Assembly: GCA_027943245.1 (NCBI GenBank)
Contig: JANDJZ010001210.1
Span: 1-10,643, forward strand
DNA: 10,643 nt
Direction of reading: 5' to 3'
Origin: Acanthamoeba sp. SK_2022b
Lineage: Eukaryota > Discosea > Longamoebia > Acanthamoebidae
The notes beneath the pieces were generated by a model. That model was not told the origin of the DNA and searched no databases. It worked only from the letters and a program-made list of their open reading frames with translations. Below are positions 5,395 through 10,643 of this stretch, one piece after another. Position numbers and translations under genes: made by a program. Every line of letters starts with the position of its first letter. Positions within the stretch are counted from its first letter, which is position 1.

Positions 5395-8274
5395 ATGTTG
5401 ATAGCCCTGCACAAGAACGCCCGCACCACGCCCGCCGTGCGTGCCGAGATCGCAGCCAGCGATGAACCAGCCAGCATCCTGGCCCAGCGCTTTGGGATCA
5501 CTGAGCAGACGGTCTACAAGTGGAAGAAGCGCGATGTCTTTGCAGACCGCTCGCACACGGCCCATCGCCTGCAGACGGTGCTCACGCCTGCGCAAGAGAC
5601 CGTGGTGGTTCACTTGCGCCGTACCTTGCTGCTACCTTTGGATGACCTGCTGGCCGTGACACGGGAGTTCATCTGTCCCCATGTCTCGCGCTCCGGGCTG
5701 GACAGGTGCTTGCGCCGCCATGGAGCGGGCAACCTCAACGCCCTCAAGCCCCAGGAGCCTGCGGTAGCCCACAAGGCCTTCAAGAGCTACGAGCCAGGCT
5801 ACGTGCACATGGACGTGAAGTACCTGCCCCAGATGCAGGATGAGAGCAGCCGGCGCTACCTATTCGTGGCCATCGACAGGGCCACGCGTTGGGTGTTTGT
5901 GCAGCTCAAGTCCAACAAGACCGCCGCCAGTGCACAGGCCTTCCTCAAGGCGTTGCACAAGGCCTGTCCGATCAGGATCAACAAGCTGTTGACCGACAAC
6001 GGCAAAGAGTTCACGGACCGTCTGTTTGCCAGCAAGGAACGCGAACCCAGCGGCAACCATGAATTCGATCAACTGTGCCGGGAGTTGGGCATAGAGCACC
6101 GATTGACCAAGCCCAGGACGCCCAGAACCAACGGCATGGTGGAGCGGTTCAATGGACGCATTGCGGACGTTCTGAAGACCCACCGGTTCAACAGCCGCGA
6201 GGACATGGAGGAGACCTTGCTGCGCTATGTGGCCTTGTACAACCACCAGTTGCCGCAGTCAGCGCTCAAGAGCAGTACGCCGATGCAGGCCATGAAAGAT
6301 TGGTACCAGACCCACCCGCACCTGTTTCACAAGCGACCATATGATCGTACGGGATGCGACAGCTATCAACTACGCCTTGGCTCGCCCTGGTTCGATCTTC
6401 TTGGCACGCCGATCTACCACCCGTGGAAACTGTTCGAGTGGTGGTTCTTCTTCGATGCCTACGCGCCCCGCGTGTTCGATACCGGCGGCGCCATCGCGGG
6501 CGGCAGCGGCCTGCTGGCGGTGGTGGTCGCCATCGGTATGTCGATCTGGCGCTCGCGCCAATCGCGGCTGGTTACGACCTACGGCTCGGCACGCTGGGCG
6601 AACGCGGAGGACATTCGTAGAGCCGGCCTCACACAGCCGGCCGGGGTGTTCCTCGGCCAGCACGATCGCCAGTACCTGCGCCACGAAGGCCCGGAACACG
6701 TCCTGACCTTTGCGCCCACGCGCTCGGGCAAAGGCGTCGGTCTGGTGGTGCCGACGCTGCTTTCCTGGCCGGCCTCGGCCGTCATCCACGACATCAAGGG
6801 CGAGAACTGGCAGATCACCGCCGGCTGGCGCTCGCGCTTCTCGCATTGCCTGCTGTTCAACCCGACCGATGCGAAGTCAGCGGCCTATAACCCGCTGCTG
6901 GAGGTACGGCGCGGCGCGCATGAGGTGCGCGACGTGCAGAACATCGCTGACATCCTCGTTGACCCCGAAGGGGCGCTAGAGAAGCGAAACCATTGGGAAA
7001 AAACCTCGCACGCGCTGCTGGTCGGGGCCATCCTGCATGTGCTCTACGCAGGCGAAGACAAGACTCTGCGCGGCGTCGCCAACTTCCTCTCCGACCCGGC
7101 CAGTCCGTTCGAGCTGACCTTGCATCGGATGATGACTACGCCGCACCTCGTGAACGAGGAAGGTGGTGGCCCACATCCCGTGGTGGCATCCGCTGCGCGC
7201 GAAGTCCTCAACAAGAGCGATAACGAACGCTCGGGCGTGCTGTCCACGGCCATGTCGTTCCTCGGCCTGTACCGCGATCCCACGGTGGCCGAAGTCACCT
7301 CGCGTTGCGACTGGCGCATCGCTGACCTGATCGCTGCCGAGCATCCGGTATCGCTGTACCTCGTGGTGCCGCCTTCGGACATTTCGCGGACGAAGCCGCT
7401 CATTCGCCTGATCCTCAACCAGATCGGCCGGCGCCTCACCGAGTCGCTCGACGGCTCCGACGGCATTCAGCGCCGCCACAAGCTGCTGCTGATGCTCGAT
7501 GAGTTCCCGGCGCTGGGGCGGCTCGACTTCTTCGAGACGGCGCTGGCCTTCATGGCGGGCTACGGCATCCGCAGCTTCCTCATCGCGCAGTCGCTCAACC
7601 AGATCGACAAAGCCTATGGCCAGAACCATTCGATTCTGGACAACTGCCATGTGCGCGTGACCTTCGCCACGAACGACGAGCGCACGGCCAAGCGCATTTC
7701 CGAAACGCTCGGCACCGCTACCGAGCTGCGCGCGCAGCGCAACTACGCGGGCCATCGGCTCGCGCCGTGGCTGGGCCACCTGATGGTGTCGCGGCAGGAG
7801 ACGGCCCGCCCGCTGCTGACGCCGGGCGAGGTGATGCAGCTTCCGCCTGACGAGGCCGTGGTGATGGTGTCCAGCGTGGCACCGATCAAGGCGAAGAAGC
7901 TGCGCTACTACGCGGACGCCAATTTCAAGCGCCGCGTGCTGCTGCCGCCCGCGCTGGCGGAAGGACAGTACGCCGACGCGCCGCCATTGCGGCCCGACGA
8001 CTGGAGCGGGTTGGCGATTCCCGCCGTGCCCGCTGCGCTGGCCACGGCATCCGCCGATGGCCTGGGTTCCACGGATGACGGCGGCCTGCGCCGCCAGCCC
8101 GAGCTTTCCGAAACCGTCGCCTACGACCCCGAGCTGGCCGCGTCCACAGCCGACCTCGCGCTGCTCGATGACGACGACGACCTGCCGCTTCCCCTTCCGC
8201 GCCAGCTTGATCCGGCCATGCAGCGCAGCGCCCGGCTGGCTTCCCTCGACCCCAACGACGGAATCGAGCTATGA
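5395..8274 (+). CDS. IS481-family transposase fused in frame to TraG (959-residue ORF)
   Basis: Residues 1-322 are an IS481-type DDE transposase: an N-terminal helix-turn-helix (about 15-48, with ILAQRFGITEQTVYKWKK) and a catalytic core with Asp140 (HMDVKYLP), Asp201 (LTDNGKEF) and Glu250 (NGMVERFNGR). AGGGAG lies 7 nt before the ATG. The IS contains no stop for this frame: the last IS base is the first base of codon 323 (AGC), and translation passes through the target copy (TAT, CAA) straight into TraG. Residues from about 324 on are TraG minus its first 35 residues, including the membrane helix near 364-385, Walker A (about 441-447) and Walker B (Asp702). The transposase part looks complete and probably active. 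Whether the fused protein is stable is unknown; the TraG part is unlikely to insert correctly in the membrane. Confidence 0.85.
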   Translation: MLIALHKNARTTPAVRAEIAASDEPASILAQRFGITEQTVYKWKKRDVFADRSHTAHRLQTVLTPAQETVVVHLRRTLLLPLDDLLAVTREFICPHVSRSGLDRCLRRHGAGNLNALKPQEPAVAHKAFKSYEPGYVHMDVKYLPQMQDESSRRYLFVAIDRATRWVFVQLKSNKTAASAQAFLKALHKACPIRINKLLTDNGKEFTDRLFASKEREPSGNHEFDQLCRELGIEHRLTKPRTPRTNGMVERFNGRIADVLKTHRFNSREDMEETLLRYVALYNHQLPQSALKSSTPMQAMKDWYQTHPHLFHKRPYDRTGCDSYQLRLGSPWFDLLGTPIYHPWKLFEWWFFFDAYAPRVFDTGGAIAGGSGLLAVVVAIGMSIWRSRQSRLVTTYGSARWANAEDIRRAGLTQPAGVFLGQHDRQYLRHEGPEHVLTFAPTRSGKGVGLVVPTLLSWPASAVIHDIKGENWQITAGWRSRFSHCLLFNPTDAKSAAYNPLLEVRRGAHEVRDVQNIADILVDPEGALEKRNHWEKTSHALLVGAILHVLYAGEDKTLRGVANFLSDPASPFELTLHRMMTTPHLVNEEGGGPHPVVASAAREVLNKSDNERSGVLSTAMSFLGLYRDPTVAEVTSRCDWRIADLIAAEHPVSLYLVVPPSDISRTKPLIRLILNQIGRRLTESLDGSDGIQRRHKLLLMLDEFPALGRLDFFETALAFMAGYGIRSFLIAQSLNQIDKAYGQNHSILDNCHVRVTFATNDERTAKRISETLGTATELRAQRNYAGHRLAPWLGHLMVSRQETARPLLTPGEVMQLPPDEAVVMVSSVAPIKAKKLRYYADANFKRRVLLPPALAEGQYADAPPLRPDDWSGLAIPAVPAALATASADGLGSTDDGGLRRQPELSETVAYDPELAASTADLALLDDDDDLPLPLPRQLDPAMQRSARLASLDPNDGIEL
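6344..6361. repeat. IS right inverted repeat
   Basis: ATCGTACGGGATGCGACA is the inverse of the left end with one mismatch in 18 bp. It also encodes the last transposase residues. Confidence 0.9.
6362..6367. repeat. Right target-site duplication of the IS
   Basis: GCTATC follows the right IS end exactly, identical to 5279-5284. In the transposase frame it reads -GC TAT C, giving tyrosine where the usual CTAG target would give a TAG stop. Confidence 0.85.
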
Positions 8275-8735
8275 GCCATTACCGCCTGAACCTCTTTATC
8301 CAGCCCGAGCACGCCAAGCGGCTCGACGAACTGGCTGCCAAGAAAGGCGTGTCCAAGTCGTCCATCGTCGCGGCGGCACTCGCATCGTGGCTGTCGCCCG
8401 ATACCGCCGACCAGCGCGAGGCGGCCCTTGCCAAGCGGCTTGATCGCCTGTCGCGCCAAGCCGATCGCATGGAGCGCGACCAGAACATCGCCATCGAAGC
8501 GCTGGCGCTGTTCATCCGCTACTACCTGACCGTGAGCACGCCGGTTGCAGAGGCGCACCAAGACGCGGCACGCGCGCAGGGCAAAGCGCGCTTCGAGCAG
8601 TTCACCGAGCAGCTTGGCCGCCACCTGCTGCGGGGCCGCAGCCTAGTGCGCGACGTGGTGGAGGAACTGCATCCCGACCCAATGCGGATGGAAGACGCGG
8701 CGGCAGCCACGCAAGCGCAGGAGCGTGCGTCATGA
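8271..8735 (+). CDS. CopG-family ribbon-helix-helix protein of the trb operon
   Basis: This is a 154-residue protein. Residues 1-43 are a ribbon-helix-helix DNA-binding domain: a beta strand (YRLNLFIQP), then two helices split by GVSKSSIV. The remainder is a charged, heptad-like helical region (about 48-80) and further helices, long for this family and suited to oligomerisation. Its ATG overlaps the traG stop, and its own stop overlaps the trbB start, both as ATGA. Proteins of this kind at this place in Tn4371-like modules may act as operon repressors or relaxosome accessory factors; which one applies here cannot be told. The family name has nothing to do with copper. Confidence 0.85.
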   Translation: MSHYRLNLFIQPEHAKRLDELAAKKGVSKSSIVAAALASWLSPDTADQREAALAKRLDRLSRQADRMERDQNIAIEALALFIRYYLTVSTPVAEAHQDAARAQGKARFEQFTEQLGRHLLRGRSLVRDVVEELHPDPMRMEDAAAATQAQERAS

Positions 8736-9796
8736 GCGCCGTTCCGCAGCCCATGAGCACCACGTCGCTCGACCGGCGCATCCAAATGCTGCGCACGGCG
8801 ATGGGGCCGCTGATCGTCGCCGCGCTCGAAGACCCGGACGTGGTGGAGGTGATGCTGAACCCTGATCGCACCCTTTGGGTGGATCGGCTTTCCAGTGGGC
8901 GCGCGCCGATGGGCGTGGAGTTGCCGGAGACGGACGGCGAGCGAATCATTCGCTTGGTCGCGGCCCACGTCGGCGCAGAAGTCCATCGCGGGCAACCGCT
9001 GCTGTCCGCCGAGTTGCCCGAAACCGGCGAACGCTTCGAGGGCATCTTGCCGCCCGCTGCGCCGGGGCCGGCCTTCGCGCTGCGCAAGCGCGCCATCGGC
9101 GTCATTCCTCTGTCGCGCTACATCGAGGACGGAATGGTGACCGCCGAGCAGGCGGGCTTTCTCGTTCGCGCCGTGCGCGAGCGCCAGAACGTCCTGATCG
9201 CGGGAGCCACGAGCAGCGGCAAGACCACGCTCGCCAATGCGCTGCTGGCCGAGATTGCCGCTACCGGCGACCGAGTGCTGGTGCTCGAAGACACCATCGA
9301 GTTGCAATGCGCGGCCCGCGACCATGTGCCGCTGCGCACGCGCGCCAGCGTCGTGTCCATGACCGAGCTGGTGCGCTCGTCCATGCGCCTGCGGCCTGAT
9401 CGCGTCGTCGTCGGCGAGGTGCGCGGCGCCGAGGCGCTGGATCTCATCAAGGTGTGGGGCACGGGTCATCCCGGCGGCATCGCCACGATCCACGCCGGCT
9501 CCGCGCTGGGCGCGCTGCTGCGCCTGGAGCAACTGATTCTCGAAGTGGCGGTGAATCCGCCCCGTGCGCTGATCGCCGAGGCGGTCAACGTGGTGATCCA
9601 CATCGCCGGGCGCGGGCGCAAGCGCCGCATCGAGAGCATCGCCCGCGTCGTCGGCTTCGACGGCGTTGGCTACCAATTGGCGGATTGGGGTGCGGACGCG
9701 CTGGACACGCCGTTTCCCGAGTTGTCGCCAAACCCCGATGCCGCACCCGCTGCGGCGACCTCCCGATCCCCTGACTCACTTGGAGAACTGCCATGA
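8732..9796 (+). CDS. trbB: Conjugal transfer ATPase TrbB (VirB11 family)
   Basis: TrbB is the hexameric traffic ATPase at the cytoplasmic base of the mating-pair channel. The 354-residue protein is near the usual size, with an N-terminal domain (about 10-135) and a RecA-like domain. Clear motifs are Walker A GATSSGKT (158-165), the Asp box LVLEDTIEL (183-191), Walker [10 protein letters not shown] (224-232) and the His box [15 protein letters not shown] (243-257). All catalytic residues are present. The start overlaps the copG stop by ATGA; a second ATG seven codons on is a possible alternative. The stop overlaps the trbC start in the same way. The C-terminal tail after about 320 is proline/alanine-rich and probably disordered. 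Confidence 0.95.
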   Translation: MSAVPQPMSTTSLDRRIQMLRTAMGPLIVAALEDPDVVEVMLNPDRTLWVDRLSSGRAPMGVELPETDGERIIRLVAAHVGAEVHRGQPLLSAELPETGERFEGILPPAAPGPAFALRKRAIGVIPLSRYIEDGMVTAEQAGFLVRAVRERQNVLIAGATSSGKTTLANALLAEIAATGDRVLVLEDTIELQCAARDHVPLRTRASVVSMTELVRSSMRLRPDRVVVGEVRGAEALDLIKVWGTGHPGGIATIHAGSALGALLRLEQLILEVAVNPPRALIAEAVNVVIHIAGRGRKRRIESIARVVGFDGVGYQLADWGADALDTPFPELSPNPDAAPAAATSRSPDSLGELP

Positions 9797-10185
9797 CGCA
9801 GATGATCGTTCCTGCTTTCCGTCTTTCCGTAAATCCGCTTTCGCACCTGTCGGGCCTCGCGCGGCTGCGCAGCCTTGCCCGCCCTGCGGGGCACGGGCTG
9901 CTGCTGGCCGCGCTGCTGCTGTTCCTGGCAGGCACCGCGCAGGCCGCCGGTTCCTCGATGCCGTGGGAAGGCCCGCTGCAATCCATACTCGAATCCATCC
10001 AGGGGCCGGTGGCGCGCATCGTCGCGGTCATCATCATCATCGCCACGGGCCTCGCGCTCGCTTTCGGCGACACGTCGGGCGGATTCCGCAAGCTGATCCA
10101 GATCGTCTTCGGCCTGTCCATCGCCTTCGCGGCTTCCAGCTTCTTCCTGTCGTTCTTTTCGTTCTCGGGCGGGGCTGTCGTATGA
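9793..10185 (+). CDS. trbC: Pilin precursor TrbC (VirB2 family)
   Basis: TrbC is the major subunit of the conjugative pilus, exported and processed at the inner membrane. The 130-residue precursor has a long leader: a basic stretch to about residue 30, a hydrophobic core (35-47) and a cleavage site after AQA at 49-51. The mature part has two hydrophobic helices (about 74-92 and 101-122) joined by a short polar loop with GDTSGGFRK, the standard VirB2/TrbC layout. GGAG (9782-9785) sits 7 nt before the ATG, so it can start on its own as well as by coupling through the ATGA overlap with trbB. It overlaps trbD by ATGA as well. Confidence 0.92.
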   Translation: MTQMIVPAFRLSVNPLSHLSGLARLRSLARPAGHGLLLAALLLFLAGTAQAAGSSMPWEGPLQSILESIQGPVARIVAVIIIIATGLALAFGDTSGGFRKLIQIVFGLSIAFAASSFFLSFFSFSGGAVV

Positions 10186-10454
10186 GCATGCCCGATACCT
10201 TCGCGGCCGGGTTCGAGGTGCCGTTGCACCGCTCGCTGACCGAGCCGATCTTGCTGGGCGGTGCGCCGCGAACGGTCGCCATTGCGAACGGCACGCTGGC
10301 CGCCGCTGTCGGGCTGGGCCTGCAACTGTGGATTCCTGGCGTGGTGCTCTGGATCGTCGGCCATTCGCTGGCGGTGTGGGGCGCGCGCGTCGATCCGCAG
10401 TTCATGGCCGTGTTCGCGCGGCACATCAAGCACCGCCCGCTGCTGGACGTGTGA
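10182..10454 (+). CDS. trbD: Conjugal transfer protein TrbD (VirB3 family)
   Basis: This 90-residue inner-membrane component of the mating-pair channel belongs to the VirB3 family. It opens with a soluble segment containing the family pattern VPLHRSLTEPILLGGAPR (13-30), followed by one hydrophobic hairpin-like stretch (about 33-66), then a short charged tail with RHIKHRP. The start overlaps the trbC stop by ATGA. The same frame is open upstream across trbB and trbC, but that extension is out-of-frame translation of those genes. trbE begins 13 bp after the stop. Confidence 0.92.
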   Translation: MSMPDTFAAGFEVPLHRSLTEPILLGGAPRTVAIANGTLAAAVGLGLQLWIPGVVLWIVGHSLAVWGARVDPQFMAVFARHIKHRPLLDV

Positions 10455-10467
10455 GGGGGATGCCACG

Positions 10468-10643
10468 ATGCTGAACCTCGCCGAATACCGCCAGCGCCCG
10501 GCCTTGCTGGCCGACTGGCTGCCCTGGGCCGGGCTGGTCGCGCCAGGTGTTGTGCTGAACAAAGACGGTTCGTTTCAACGATCGTTCCAGTTTCGCGGCC
10601 CTGACTTGGACAGTGCCACACAGGGCGAACTGATTGCCACGTC
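10468..10643 (+). CDS. trbE: Conjugal transfer ATPase TrbE (VirB4 family), N-terminal fragment
   Basis: The frame opens at ATG 10468 and runs off the right edge after 58 full codons, beginning MLNLAEYRQRPALLADWLPW. TrbE is the large VirB4-type ATPase that powers pilus assembly and substrate passage; only its N-terminal segment is visible, so no nucleotide-binding motif can be checked. GAGGGGG lies just upstream with an 8-nt gap. Unlike the four genes before it, it does not overlap its neighbour: a 13-bp gap separates it from trbD. Position in the trb order and the opening residues support the call. Confidence 0.88.
   Translation, partial: MLNLAEYRQRPALLADWLPWAGLVAPGVVLNKDGSFQRSFQFRGPDLDSATQGELIAT

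Larger units (their letters stand above)
5285..6361 (+). mobile_element. Complete IS481-family insertion sequence (1,077 bp)
   Basis: The ends are 5'-TGTCGCATCCCG and its inverted copy, the transposase lies inside, and a 6-bp direct repeat flanks the element. Length, the 6-bp duplication, the TGT...ACA ends and the transposase motifs all fit the IS481 family. Removing the element with one copy of the repeat restores an open traG frame, which proves the boundaries. It points the same way as traG. I cannot give the ISfinder name. Confidence 0.9.
5179..8274 (+). pseudogene. traG: traG (VirD4-type coupling protein), interrupted by an IS481-family element
   Basis: TraG is the inner-membrane ATPase that links the relaxosome to the type IV secretion channel. 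The 5' piece (5179-5283, 35 codons, ending TLGY) carries the first membrane helix (residues about 9-29); reading then enters the IS and stops at TAA 5314-5316. The gene resumes after the IS with Gln at 6367 and runs to 8274. Without the IS and one target copy it would encode 670 residues, normal for this family. The 3' part has a second hydrophobic helix (about 6484-6549), Walker A PTRSGKG starting near 6715, Walker B LLMLDEF near 7489-7506, and an acidic DDDDD tail segment. The stop overlaps the copG start as ATGA. Because the IS is in frame, no stop separates it from the 3' part. Coupling function is probably lost with the first helix. Confidence 0.85.

Noticed and set aside
8271..8735. copG as a further copper-resistance gene
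   Set aside because: The protein is a ribbon-helix-helix DNA-binding protein inside the conjugation operon; the family name only coincides with the cop gene names.
8522..9676. Minus-strand open frame of 384 codons opposite trbB
   Set aside because: Translation is repetitive His/Gly/Asp-rich sequence with no family likeness; it mirrors the trbB codons.
9585..10562. Long minus-strand open frame of 325 codons opposite trbB-trbE
   Set aside because: It lies opposite four well-supported genes in high-GC DNA and its translation is low-complexity and Arg/Pro/Ala-rich; this is a codon-bias shadow.
1..10643. CRISPR arrays, tRNA or rRNA genes, integrase or attachment sites, replication origins
   Set aside because: Scanning by eye found no regularly spaced repeats, no tRNA-like folds and no integrase-type protein in the window.

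Overview
The window is high-GC proteobacterial DNA, most likely from a member of the Burkholderiales or a related conjugation partner. It reads as part of an integrative and conjugative element (ICE) that carries copper resistance. Two blocks support this: a copA-copC-copD-copK-like cassette on the left, with CopK-type proteins best known from Cupriavidus, and the gene order LysR regulator - EexN lipoprotein - traG - copG (ribbon-helix-helix) - trbB - trbC - trbD - trbE on the right, which is the conserved transfer module of Tn4371-like ICEs. All real genes are on the + strand. The host genus and the ICE assignment are inferred from gene order and protein motifs, not from any search.

Left block (1-3646): the 3' three quarters of a Cu(I)-exporting P1B-type ATPase (CopA), then periplasmic CopC, the eight-helix membrane protein CopD, and a small exported CopK-family protein. 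The CopK-like protein keeps the CopK framework but has lost all four methionines thought to bind Cu(I). A strong bulged hairpin lies in the copA-copC leader.

Middle (3647-5178): a short intergenic stretch holds a 25-bp near-perfect palindrome and a LysR-type T-N11-A box. A LysR-type regulator and an EexN-type entry-exclusion lipoprotein follow and are probably co-transcribed. They end at a clear rho-independent terminator, after which comes the leader of traG.

Right block (5179-10643): traG (a VirD4-type coupling ATPase) is interrupted after codon 35 by a complete 1,077-bp IS481-family insertion sequence (5285-6361). The IS is bounded by 18-bp inverted repeats (17/18 match) and a 6-bp target duplication, GCTATC. 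It lies in the same direction and the same reading frame as traG, and its transposase gene has no stop codon inside the IS. The result is one uninterrupted 959-codon ORF that fuses the transposase to TraG without TraG's first membrane helix. Downstream, copG, trbB, trbC and trbD are joined by ATGA stop/start overlaps, and trbE runs off the right edge.

How the parts work together: CopA exports cytoplasmic Cu(I), while CopC, CopD and the CopK-like protein handle periplasmic copper. The Trb proteins build the mating-pair apparatus, TraG would couple the relaxosome to it, and EexN would block redundant entry into cells that already carry the element. The IS insertion probably disables TraG and hence self-transfer of this copy, although the in-frame fusion keeps ribosomes flowing into the trb genes.
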